From Symsagittifera roscoffensis (Eukaryota; Xenacoelomorpha; Acoela; Convolutidae), in NCBI RefSeq assembly GCF_963678635.1, contig NC_087068.1, positions 3,536,001-3,600,000 of the forward strand: a DNA stretch of 64,000 nucleotides, read 5' to 3'. Numbering within the stretch: the stretch's first letter is position 1; each line of letters opens with the position of its first letter. Shown piece by piece: positions 43,982 through 55,233 of the stretch. Under the pieces are notes generated by a model. It did no database searches and was not told the origin of the DNA. It was given only the letters and a program-made list of their open reading frames with translations. Both the position numbers and the translations under genes were made by a program.

Positions 43982-46254
43982 AACTCAACTAAATCATCAA
44001 CAGCACCCACGCCGGTTGAGGTCTCACAGTCATGTCCAGATTTTCGCGACAATTTTTTGGCATTTCCAGACTTTCGCAACCAAAATTTGCCATTTGCAGA
44101 CTTTCGCGACCAAAAAACTCAGGCGTGACTTTCCCGACCAATGCGGAAACCAGCGCGACCCTGCGGCTCAGGAAACAGAGCGACCGGCACGACCAAAGAA
44201 TATCAGACCAATCAAATAGTGTTCTGTTTTCCATAACGGTTTGCCTCTTTTGTTTTTGAAAAATAATCAGAAGAATCTAAAACTAATTTTTTCTTGAACT
44301 TAGATGGCGAGTCGCTAAACTTCGAAAGAAGATTTTGTAAAATTTGTCATAAATTTAACACATAAAGACACTTTCTCAAAAAATCGTAATGCAAGTACAG
44401 TTCATTGGGTTTGAGTAGAATTACTTGTACAAAAAAATCCGCAGTTTTAACCGACAGGAAAGTTATAACGACCGCAGTTTTTAACATTTTGAATATCTAA
44501 TTTTGTATTTTTTTTAAAAAGAAAAAAGCGAGCGCTTTTAATAAATTTAAGTGCTTTTCCTAGAAAGAGTTTTGTGCAACGTGCTCACAGCTCGTTTAAC
44601 AAATCCCCCCCCCCCCCCCCCCCGCCTGTTTATCAATCCCCCGCAGCTTACCAACCCCAACATTTTACTACTCTCAAATAGTATCTTGACCTGCGCGACC
44701 CTGCTAATCAGGAAACAGCGCGACCGGCACGACCAAAGAATATCAGACCAATCAAATAGTATTCTGTTTTTCACAACGGTTTGCCTCTTTTGTTTTTGAA
44801 AAATAATCAGAAGAATCTAAAACTAATTTTTTCTTGAACTTAGATGGCGAGTCGCTAAACTTCGAAAGAAGATTTTGTAAAGTTTGTCATAAATTTAACA
44901 CATAAAAAGACATTTTCTCAAAAAATCGTAATGCAAGTACAGTTCATTGAGTTTGAGTAGAGTTACCTGTACAAAAAAATCCGCAGTTTTAACCGACAGG
45001 AAAATTATAACGACCGCAGTTTTTAACATTTTGAATATCTAATTTTGTATTTTTTTTTAAAGAAAAAGCGAGCGCTTTTAATAAATTTAAGTGCTTTTCC
45101 TAGAAAGAGTTTTGTGCAACGTGCTCACAGCTCGTTTAACAAATCCCCCCCCCCGCCTGTTTATCAATCCCCCGCAGCTTACCAACCCCAACATTTTACT
45201 ACTCTCAAATAGTATCTTGACCTGCGCGACCCTGCTAATCAGGAAACAGCGCGACCGGCACGACCAAAGAATATCAGACCAATCAAATAGTATTCTGTTT
45301 TTCACAACGGTTTGCCTCTTTTGTTTTTGAAAAATAATCAGAAGAATCTAAAACTAATTTTTTCTTGAACTTAGATGGCGAGTCGCTAAACTTCGAAAGA
45401 AGATTTTGTAAAGTTTGTCATAAATTTAACACATAAAAAGACATTTTCTCAAAAAATCGTAATGCAAGTACAGTTCATTGAGTTTGAGTAGAGTTACCTG
45501 TACAAAAAAATCCGCAGTTTTAACCGACAGGAAAATTATAACGACCGCAGTTTTTAACATTTTGAATATCTAATTTTGTATTTTTTTTTAAAGAAAAAGC
45601 GAGCGCTTTTAATAAATTTAAGTGCTTTTCCTAGAAAGAGTTTTGTGCAACGTGCTCACAGCTCGTTTAACAAACCCCCCACCCCCCCCCCCCCCGCCTT
45701 TTTATCAATCCCCCGCAGCTTACCAACACCAACAATTTACTATTCTCAAATAGTATCTTGACCTGCGCGACCCTGCGAATCAGGAAACAGCGCGACCGAC
45801 ACGACCAAAGAATATCAGACCAATCAAATAGTGTTCTGTTTTTTATAACGGTTTGCCTCTTTTGTTTTTGAAAAATAATCAGAAGAATCTAAAACTAGTT
45901 TTTTCTTGAACTTAGATGGCGAGTCGCTAAACTTCGAAAGAAGATTTTGTAAAGTTTGTCATAAATTTAACACATAAAAAGACTTTTTCTCAAAAGATCG
46001 TAATGCAAGTACAGTTCATTGGGTTTGAGTAGAGTTACCTCTACAAAACAATCCGCAGTTTTAACCGACAGGAAAGTTATAACGACCGCAGTTTTTAACA
46101 TTTTGAATATCTAATTTTGTATTTTTTTTTAAAAAAAAAGAAAAAAGCGGGCGCTTTTAATAAATTTAAGTGCTTTCCCTAGAAAGAGTTTTGTGCAACG
46201 TGCTCACAGCTCGTTTAACAAATCCCCCTTCTGCTTATCAATCCCCCTTGATAA

Positions 46255-46900
46255 GCAGAAGCTTTTCAGACCAAGGCAGATACGGCGCGACTTTACAGAC
46301 CAAGGCGGAGTTGACGCGACTTTTCATACCAAGGCGGAGACGGCGCGACCATGAATCACTTCCTCGCGACCAAGGCGGATACGGCGCGACTTTTCAGACC
46401 TAGGCGTAGACGGCGAGAATTTCAGACCAAGGGTAAGACGGCGCGACCAAGAATCACTTCCTCGCGACCAAGTCTGGGACGGCACGAATTTCCAAACTAA
46501 GGCGGAGACGGCACGACCAAGAATCTCTTCCTCGCGACCAAGGCGGAGACGGCGCAATTTTTCAGACCAAGGCGTAGACGGCGACAATTTCAGACCAAGG
46601 GTAAGACGGCGCGACCAAGAATCACTTCCTCGCGACCAAGTCTGGGACGGCACGAATTTCCAAACTAAGGCGGAGACGGCACGACCAAGAATCTCTTCCT
46701 CGCGACCAAGGCGGAGACGGCGCAATTTTTCAGACCAAGGCGGAGACGGCGCGACTTTCCAGAACAACAAAGAGACGGCGCGACCAAGAATCAATTCCTT
46801 GCAACCAAGGCGTTGACGGCAAAACTTTCCAGACCAAGGCGGAGACAGCGCGACTTTTCAAAACCAAAACGAAGAGAGCGCGACTTTCCAGACAGAGTCC
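46255..46900 (-). repeat. GC-rich minisatellite with 168-bp higher-order repeat
   Basis: Units of about 25-30 bases built on ACCAAGGCGGAGACGGCGCGAC, often joined by TTTTCAGAC or CAAGAATCACTTCCTCG. A block beginning GACCAAGGGTAAGACG at 46425 recurs at 46593, giving a nearly identical 168-base higher-order repeat. It continues the GCGACC motif of the tandem array. The 156-codon minus-strand frame is repeat-encoded. Strand is arbitrary. Confidence 0.85.
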
Positions 46901-47280
46901 GTGGTGTTAAATGACTACATTCGATGGTCAAATTGGCAGTAAAGTCAATGTTGAGAGGGAAACTAAGACCGAGGATGATCATCTCTTTTTTCCAATTAAA
47001 TTTGCTAAATACCGCTAGTTTCGCAGTCCGCAGGTTAATCGTCATCAGATTCAAAGGGTAATCGTCATCAGACTGTGGTAATTGTCATCAACCACGGTCA
47101 AAGCTAAGGTAGCACTGAATTGTCAAAAAGGGACCGAAAATTGTTTTTTTTTAGATGGGCTGGCGGTGCACAGTTACGCTTGTATACTCATGAAAATTTT
47201 TAATAATCTGGGTTGTTTGCGCTTAACACTTTCTAGAATAAGTCATATACAAAGTGAGTGTAAAGTACAATGTGACCGGG
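46901..47280. other. Short unique flank next to the inverted LTR
   Basis: Contains a small 'GGTAATCGTCATCAGA' duplication (about 47034-47095). No gene. It adjoins the CA end of the LTR at 47281. Confidence 0.4.
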
Positions 47281-47653
47281 TGGCTCACTCATAGAGTAAT
47301 TTCAGATGAGGTATACCGTCTGTTCGTCACGCTATATTACTTTCGGCCGGATTGGTGCAATTTCTTAAACTAATTCTGGTCTTAATCTTACCGTTATATC
47401 TCCTAGTTTTAATAGATCTAGTGTATACTGGTATTTGAGAGTTAGATATTAGGAACTATCTTGAAGGAGAACAAATGTCTTTTAAGTTTTATATTTTTTG
47501 TTCTGTTGCTGAAACTATGAATAGTTTCAGCGCAACAAATAATTGTAAATGTTAGTTATGGATCATGATTGTTTAGTTAGAAAAATTTAATACATATCGT
47601 TTTATGATAAATATAACTGGATACAAGTACTAGTTTTACACTGGTTCCAACCA
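47281..47653 (-). repeat. 3' LTR of the inverted copy (373 bp)
   Basis: Read on the minus strand it starts TGGTTGGAACCAGTG and ends GAGTGAGCCA. It matches the whole 345-bp LTR at 8214-8558, with extra bases mainly in the GTTTCAGC inverted-repeat area. The TG...CA ends are kept. Confidence 0.8.
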
Positions 47654-49202
47654 TCCGGGCTACGAGAGTTTTTGGTTTTCAAATTGTTTATTGTAGTGAA
47701 GGATAGATGGAGAGATTTCTTGGTTTTCGGAGTAGTTTTTTTTGAACCTGTGACTGCGTGAAGGAAGGAGAGATGTAGTTGTCTTCGTAGAGAGAAGGAG
47801 AACAGTCATTTGTGTTCCAGAAGTGGGTCTCGTTTATCCTAGATTGTGTTGAGTGATCGTGTCAAGATTTCAGATTGATGCAATGATGTGTTGATTTTGT
47901 TAAGCTAGAGCGAGACTGCGTGCAAGATGAAGTTTGACTTCTCTGTGTGAAGCGCTAAGTGACTAGGATCGGTATGTGAGGTCAACATCGAGTTGGCCAG
48001 TGTTTTTCTTCAATGGGTTCCCTTGCTGCGATGTTGGGTCCAAACTTCAAATCCTGTGAGGGTTGTGACTACGGCAACAAACCAATAGATTTGCCATTCT
48101 AAAGTCGGGATGTCGTCAAGTTTTCATCTCCCTTTGCTGCTCGTTCCGTTTGCCCTAAGAAATAAAAAATTAGTGCAGTGCATACTGAATCTATATCTTG
48201 TTAATGAGATCAGTTTTAGTAATCATATTCATTAGTTGTTTTCGCAGAAGCTATTTATTTGTTTTCGGTTATTTCAAAGAGTTGCTCACCCTAGAGCAAC
48301 TCTTGTCAAAAATTGAGTGCGTGTCATACACGTGGTGTAGCGCGGTGGATTGGTCCGGCTAAAGAGCATGCTCAATACGTCCTACTGGGTGAAGGGGCCA
48401 TTTGAGGGAGTACAATTCTTCCCTCTCTTTGAGCAGAGGCTCTCTTCGTGTTCTTCTTTTTGAAGCTTTGGTGTTTTAATTGGTTTGAATACAACTTGAA
48501 TATTGATTGAAAAAGAAAATTTTAAGCTGGTTTAATCTGCTCTGAGAACCGTGGGACTTTTTCATACATGCTGTTGGTTTTGTGGTGTAAGTACGTTGCG
48601 TTGCTTAGTTTGAGCTTACTTAAATTCACTTCCAACCAAAAAAAGGATAGTTTGAAACGCGTGAAAACAAGTTAGAGTTGTTATCAGTTATTGTTTAAAC
48701 TTATAGCTCATTTTTTAAGCAATTCTATGTGGGCGAGTTGTGCCATTGGGTGAATAAGTGTGTGAAATGCAAGCGAGCAAATCAAAACATTCAATCATAA
48801 AAGAATCAAACATAAAAATAAATTTTTTTGTAATTTATTTGGATTTTGTTAATTTACTACTTCGTATTTTGTAGATTTTACTACATAAATATTACTTAGT
48901 TGCAATTTTTATTAAATTTACCTCCCTTGAATAATTCAGTTTCCTTGTTTGATTAAATGTTTTGAAAATTCAAAGAAACTTTGTGATTTTTTTAATTATA
49001 TTTTCTTAGATGAGTGACTGGTGAAAACTAAAAGAGATGTGTGACAAACACGTGTAATAAGAGTGAGTGTCTTGTTTTTTTTGTGTGCTAGTAATCATAA
49101 TCAAATTGATAATTACGTAGGTTGGGTTTCGGGGAAAAATTCCTTGGCGGAAGTTAGTCTCGACTGTGTCAAATGTTACTAGAAGCTTAGAAAGCATGTG
49201 GA
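47654..49202 (-). other. 3' untranslated region of the inverted copy
   Basis: Colinear with 24812-26405. No coding frame. The CTTCACTACAATAAACAATT stretch precedes the LTR as in the other copy. Confidence 0.55.
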
Positions 49203-50919
49203 TTACGTTTTGAGTGCGAAGCGAAGCAAGGGCCACATAAATTCAAGCACTCTGATGATGTTTACTTCTTCGGTAAGTCTTGCAAACTCATGATTTGTGT
49301 TTTGAATTAGGTTATAAGTTTTATGATTGAATTTAGTATTGTGAATTTGTTCGAGCAGGGTTATTTCAATGCATTGTATTTTTTTGTGGGGATTGATGAT
49401 GGGACGAGCGTCGTCGATTGGAAAGCTGTTGGTCATTGGGCAAAGTTTATACAACAGTTGGACGGGATCATAATGAGGGAGGATGCCGTGTAAGTTAGTG
49501 GATTTGACTCAAAATGGGAAATTTTAGAAACATGGTGATGTTTACTTTGAGTTAAAGAACATAAAACAATGATGTTGGTTACGGGATGGTGAGTTGTCTA
49601 TGTAGTGTTTTTGTATGAATCTATAATATTACCGTGTGGGTATGTTTTGTTTTTAGCATTATTTTGTTTGAGCAGTGATTATCTCTTTCTTTTGATGTAA
49701 GGAAATTAAATGTTAGCGCGAAGTGGTTAAAATTATTGAAAACTTGCTCGTAAGCTTTGGTGCTTGTTACTGCGTGAACAATTATGCTATCAAATTTCTG
49801 ATTAGTGCTATCTAGATGAAATATATATTTTGATTTAATGAAAAAAAAACTCTTTTAGTAAGGGATTAGTGTTTGGATCGTCTTCATGAGGGGTATCTTC
49901 CATGTATCTGGAGACAGTATGATCGTAATGTTTAACAAAAAATCGATTAGTACTTGGTGCTATGAATCTATGTTTTGTTTGGCTTAAACCGATGGTAGTG
50001 AAATGATTTGGTGGTGAGTTGGTGAACGATGGAATAACAGAGATCATTTTTTTCGTTGTTTACTTTCAAAGGAAGTTTCAGTGGGTTTTCAACGTTGTTG
50101 TTGGTATTCCAGGAGAGAGTGGGAACTAGCAGATTTTCATAATTGAAAAGGTTCAGTTGGTTTGCATTGTCTGTTGTATAGTATTTATTTTGGGAGAAAA
50201 ATGGTAAATTGTGAATTAAAAAATCTAGGGTGTTAGTGTGTTGCGTGTGGTGCAAAAATAACCGGGATGAACTGTGATGAGACATGGGATGGTTTTCTGT
50301 GATGGGAATAAAACCGGGATGATTGTCTGTGATGGGACATGGACGATTAATACGTAATTGCGGTAAAAAGTTAGGGTGCTTTCGTTCCAAAACTCTTTGT
50401 GCTCTTGGAGGTGTAATATGAACACAATGAGTTGAGGATTCGGATGTTGAGGTTGATTGGGTTAGCCGGTGAATTGTTAATGCATTATTTATGTCAAAAA
50501 ATTGTTGTTGTTGAGTTCTGCAGTTAACTAGTTCATGGTTGAGTTGATTGTCTGTGATGGGAATGGATGCGTCGGGTGCGTTACTTGACAAAGCGGAAAA
50601 GATAGGTTAGTGTCAGTGCATGAAGATGGGAAGGGAAAGGTTTCATTAGGAAGCGGGGCAACAAGGGGATGGAAAGGTGGTTGGGAAAAATTTGTGGGGC
50701 TACGTTCGGAGTCAAGGAATTCGTCAGGGGTTTCTACATCAGAATTATCAAAATTAGATATGGTGTTATGAACCGTTTGGTTTGACTCGTCCAAGTCCGT
50801 GCGTGGTCAGTTAGAAGAAAAACTGGGTAGGGAACAAGAGTTGAGGTCTGAGAGTGAAATACGGGAGGAATGGCGTTGGATGTTTGAAGGATAGGAAAGG
50901 GAACGGTTGAGAGATCCAA
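49203..50919 (-). pseudogene. Post-env ORF, inverted copy
   Basis: Frames in element order are 50734-50919, 50528-50794 (HNTISNFDNSDVETPDEF), 49968-50591 (207 codons; RTQQQQFFDINNALTIHRL, RAQRVLERKHPN) and 49203-49454 (YKLCPMTNSFPIDDAR, INPHKKIQCIEITLL, LIQNTNHEFARLTEEV). Each matches the same-order segment of 22951-24811. The N-terminal half is Pro/Ser/Thr/Gln-rich and fast-changing, and the C-terminal segment is better kept. No known domain was recognised. A short in-frame duplication of an ITDN/ITENHP phrase lies around 50270-50340. Confidence 0.6.
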
Positions 50920-51082
50920 TCTGTCGGCTGATCGTGGGCTTAAAAGATGTTTGTTTTGAGAACAAAAAATCCTTATGTGTAGTTGTTCTACAATTTGTTC
51001 ATTATTTTCGTCAATATTTAGTTGATGGAGTGTAATATGAGATTTTGGACTTAGTAAGAAAATACTACCTTGAGAGGTTTGT

Positions 51083-53418
51083 TCAGTACTTACAAGTGTG
51101 TTCCTTTAGTTTTGTGGGACTAAAAATAAAGTTGATTAATATGTAGGCTGTGTAGATGTGGTGGTGCTGTAGGTGTTGACTTTGTTTTGTCATGTGCAGT
51201 GTCAATTGTGTTTGGTTTTGTAGATAGTTTTTGTTATATTTGCCAATCTGAGCGTTCAGGAGGATTTTATCGATTAATGTGGAAATTATTCTAAAAAAAT
51301 CCGGCAAATATAATGCGTGCTTCGCTTGCCTGTCTACTGACTTGTGTATGTATTGCGCATGTATCAAATATTTCTTTTAGGTGTTAAAAATGAAATCCAA
51401 CAAAATTGAATATTGCGTATAATATAGTCAATCTTTCTAATATACAGTAGAGCTATCCTAGAAAAGCAAGGAGTTCGTTTTTGATTATAACAAAACTAAA
51501 AATGCTGTTTGATGAAATATCTTGCGGACGGCTTTTTTCACCGTTAAGTTATATATAGTTTTTAATATCTTCAAAATATGTGCTGTAGTCTTGTCAATAA
51601 ATATCTGAGCTAGTTTTCCTAAATTTTGGTCGAATGATTGTCTTTGTTTCGTATCCATTTTTGTGAGGGGTTGTGTTCGATTATGACATTTTATGTCGGA
51701 TTAACAGTAAATACCTTTTGATTGTAGGTCTACGTTTGGGTTTTGAGCAAGTGCGCGAATGCTCTCGGGTGAAAACTTCTTTAAAGGATACATTAGTGTA
51801 GGATATTGGATGAGAAGATAATATTCATCTTTGTGTGGATTAAGCTGTACTACGTTCCTATTTTAGTGGTTAAGTGTATCCAAAAACAGGTGCATCGTGA
51901 TGTTGTATCTACAAAAGGTATCTACAAAATGTTGGATGTTGTATCTACAAAAGTTTTCTAAAGTTATAGGGATTCGTTGGTAACAACTTTCGTCTTCAAA
52001 AACATTAAATGGTGAAACTTTTTGGTGTAAAACCAAAAAACGTTTCATTCATAGTCAATCAATTTAGAGTGGTTGCCTGATAGTAGATATCCTTCCTAAG
52101 ACTTCTCAAGTACTGCTAAAGTGAGTGATTGTAGTATTTGTGTTCTTTCCAGTGCAGATGAATATTGAAGTTTTTCTAATTCGGAGAGTGACATTTCTCG
52201 AAAATTTCCCCTTTTTGTAGAATTTACTTTCTGATCGAGATGTATATCAAAGTGGATGGCTCAAAATAGGTGATATTCATTAGTGAAACTTTTTGTAGTC
52301 GTGTACTATCTGTGTTTTATGGATAATTTTTTCCTCCATTGTTTCCTGCATTTTTACTGGAATGTAATATTTTTTAGCTTCTTGATTTTGATATGGATGT
52401 GCTGCACCAATAAATATTTTGCCTGTTTTCATTTCAAAAAATTGTTCGCATTTGACAAGAATTTTTGAACTTTGTAATTTAAAAATTGGTCTGGGATATT
52501 TACATGCTATTTCCGTTTCAGGATAACTTTGATAACGTTTCAGGATAACAAAGTACATTTCATGAAAATTTGCTATTTTTGCGTGAATTCTAGCGACTCC
52601 AAATGTAGTACAGGTGTCTTCAGGGAATCAAAATATGGTTCCTTGTGATCTTGTAGTGATCATTTTACCAAGGCTAGCGGAGTCCTTGTTACAATTTGGT
52701 ATCAACTTTAAAATCTCGTGTTTATTGTGTATTTTCTAATTGGATTATTCAATCAATAAACATTATTTCCTGGTAGCCTATTTTTTGTGTCCGCTTTAAA
52801 GTTTGATGAATATTTTATTCCATTGGGTGGTATTCAGTTTTTATTGTGTAAATCACAAGTGTATAAACGTCCTTGTGCGCCGTGATACGGGAATTTATCG
52901 TCTAGTTGTATATGACCTTGATAGTGTTCTAGGAAGACTTGAAAACTTACAAATTTAAATTTTGTGCTTTTATTTGTGACTATTTTCAAACGTTGTAGTT
53001 TGTTTTTGCAACCTTTGTGATTAAGGTGCAGAATAGTACTTTGATACAAGGATTCATGATCGAGTTTATTTTTATTGCTTTTTGAAACTTGTGAACAATG
53101 TACTTTCTTTTCCCAGAAATTTGATGTACATTTTAAACCTGTTTGAGTTGTAGCTCGAGCTTTTAAGTAAAGTGTAGCTACTATAGCTGTTGATTCAATG
53201 TCTTGTCGTTCAGATTCGTATTGTGTTACCTGATCATTTGGGTATTTGTGTAGTGTTTTTTGTTGATTATCTTCACAATCATAATTTGTAACAAGGAGGT
53301 CTTGTGGTCGTATTTGGGGGGAAAGGTTTGAAAGAGGTATGGGTTCTAGAAGTACAAGAGGGGAAAGGGTTTTGATCAGAAAAACTAATAAAAGATACAT
53401 GTCTATGATATTCCTCAA
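51083..53418 (-). pseudogene. env-like gene, inverted copy
   Basis: The frame 52834-53418 (194 codons) begins with a signal-peptide-like hydrophobic run (YLLLVFLIKTLSPLVLL) and continues into a Cys-containing ectodomain (VTNYDCED; TGLKCTSNFWEKKVHC). Further frames are 52280-52558 (TEIACKYPRPIFKL), 51863-52048 (LHQKVSPFNVFEDESCYQRI) and 51083-51367 (basic tail). Between 51400 and 51500 lies a hydrophobic anchor-like stretch. Order and motifs match 19930-22640, without the roughly 600-bp insert. It is broken by frameshifts and stops. Membrane fusion glycoprotein is the inferred former role. Confidence 0.55.
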
Positions 53419-54480
53419 AAGGGATTATATAATGTTATAAAGCCTATTGTCTTTTTTTGTATATCTGTCGTGTTTTTCAATAATTTCTGTAAAAAATGGA
53501 GAAAGCAAAGTTTGAGCGGTTATTTTTGGTGGTTATAGTGGTAATGAAGCTTGTACTAAATTATTTTTTTTTTACTGCTAATTCGAGTTTTAGGTTTAAA
53601 TTACCTTTGGTAAATTTTGGATATTTTGTTCTTGAATGTCCTGGTGAATATCGTGTCTACATAGTGTCCAATTGTGGAGTCGATTGCTATCGAGGTGTTG
53701 CTCAAAAGGGGAGCGGGTGCTTCAAAGAAGTTCCAATCTAAACGTAGGAGTGTATTTTGCCCTTGTAGTTCATGATATCTATCGTCTAGTTGACTTGGAA
53801 ATTTTTTAGGAAAGGTAGTTGATGGTGCTTGACCTGTGACTGAAGCTGTTGATGGAAGTGATAGCTTTTCTGGTAATGTAAAAGAGGTGTCTGATGAAAT
53901 GTCTATTGATCGTTTACCAAGTTTGGTTCACCGTGAGAAATTTTTTTTTGTGTCATCCAATGCGGATGAAGTGATGAAGTGATGAAGTGATGAAGTAGAG
54001 TGATTGAAGGGATTCGGAGAGTGTCGAACCTAAACTATCTCATGGAATAGTTGGAGTATCTTGTTGGGAAATCGTTTGAAGTGATGGAGGGGTGCTTTGT
54101 ATTGTATTACTAGAAAGATCTAAAGGGATCGATGATGGTGATGAGGGTATTTTAAAATGAACTCTCGGTGTTGTAAGGTTTCGGTTTCGTCGGGCGTGAT
54201 TGTTTCGTTTGTCTACTGTAGTTGTTAATTTTTGATTCTGACTGAGATGCCTGGTTCTAATAAAGTCTTGTTGAAGTGAGTGGTTATTTACGAAAGACTG
54301 GTACTAAGAATTCGGATAGTGATGCGTGGCTTTCTTCAAATGTAAAACGGTTTTCTACAAATCGAATATGTGCAGATGATTGGGGTTGATTTGTTTGGCT
54401 AGATATTGCTGTTGTCTGGGGTCATGGATTGTAGTGGTTGGTGGGGAATCTTTAAAAGGATGTGAACTAGCAATTTTAAA
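53419..54480 (-). pseudogene. Pre-env Pro-rich ORF, inverted copy
   Basis: On the minus strand, stretches near 54100-54200 (VHFKIPSSP, PLDLSSNTI) and 53700-53800 (HLDSNRLHNW, RHDIHQDIQE) match 18845-19900. Several stops leave no frame over 60 codons. A TGATGAAG triplication lies at 53967-53996. The plus-strand frame 53496-53741 is a shadow. Confidence 0.5.
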
Positions 54481-55033
54481 GTGTTTATCTGGTTGATTTA
54501 TAAGTCTTTATAATAAGGTTTTTTTTTAAATATTGTTCTGCAAAAATAATTTGCAATTTTTTTTTCTATGCAGAGGTATTTATCGCCTTTGTATGCATTT
54601 AAAAGTTGTTAAAATTAGAGAAAAGAGAAAATGTTAAAAAAAACTTGAAAATAATAAAAATATCTTTTCTACTTAGTAAGCTTCGTATCAATTAAGAAAT
54701 TTTAAGTTTCGTACTAGAATAGGTGGTCCATGGTTTTGGGGAGCGAAAGGTAGGTTTGCATCAGGGAAAATAAAAGATTGAATTGGCTACAAAAATTAGA
54801 AAAAGAGGATTGTTAGTTCTAAAAAGTCGGTTAAGAGGAAATTACAAAGTTGAAAAAGTTCTGAAAAAATATGTTGGCTTATAATTGTGTTGATGTTTAG
54901 AGAATTACATTGATTTCAAACCAATTGATTGGTTTTTCTTAAACTAATTTTCACGAGGAAGTTTGCGGTTTGCATTTTGGACTGTGGATAGAAGGTCTTA
55001 AAATCTTTTCTTGCTGGATCTCTAATGTGAGAT

Positions 55034-55233
55034 NNNNNNNNNNNNNNNNNNNNNNNNNNNNNNNNNNNNNNNNNNNNNNNNNNNNNNNNNNNNNNNNNNN
55101 NNNNNNNNNNNNNNNNNNNNNNNNNNNNNNNNNNNNNNNNNNNNNNNNNNNNNNNNNNNNNNNNNNNNNNNNNNNNNNNNNNNNNNNNNNNNNNNNNNNN
55201 NNNNNNNNNNNNNNNNNNNNNNNNNNNNNNNNN
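55034..55233. other. Assembly gap, 200 N
   Basis: Exactly 200 undetermined bases, probably a placeholder length. It truncates the inverted LTR element. Confidence 0.98.

Larger units (their letters stand above)
41291..46250 (+). repeat. Seven-unit tandem array: three long units, then short ones
   Basis: The phrase ATCAGACCAATCAAATAG recurs at about 41291, 42322, 43282, 44201, 44741, 45272 and 45813. Spacings are about 1031, 960, 919, 540, 531 and 541 bases, and a last partial unit ends near 46250. Each unit has a GAACTTAG(A/T)TGGCGAGTCG block, TTATAACGACCGCAGTTTTTAACATT, a purine-rich tract, GTGCTCACAGCTCGTTTAAC and a C-run. The three long units contain an additional roughly 400-bp block (promoter-like module plus GCGACC minisatellite) that the short units lack. 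Units 44201-45812 are nearly identical. The 60-118-codon frames in the array are repeat artefacts. Confidence 0.9.
47281..55033 (-). mobile_element. Second, inverted copy of the env-bearing LTR element, 5' truncated
   Basis: On the minus strand this reproduces the right-hand part of the 8-26 kb element: pol-env interval (about 54500-54980), Pro-rich ORF, env, post-env ORF, 3' untranslated region and a full-length 3' LTR. It ends in the assembly gap, so gag and pol may lie beyond it or be deleted. Its ORFs are longer than in the other copy (207 and 194 codons against about 130 or fewer), though still broken. Copies differ at many sites, so they come from separate insertions rather than a recent duplication. 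Confidence 0.8.

Noticed and set aside
41291-46250. CRISPR-like array
   Set aside because: Repeats are long, the spacers are themselves repeats, and the genome is clearly eukaryotic.
46324-46794. 156-codon minus-strand frame with regular Arg/Trp/Ser repeats
   Set aside because: It is encoded by the minisatellite itself. Unit length happens to keep the frame open, with no start context or unique sequence.
53496-53741. 81-codon plus-strand frame with a hydrophobic start
   Set aside because: Antisense to the Pro-rich/env region of the inverted element, which has homologous support on the minus strand.
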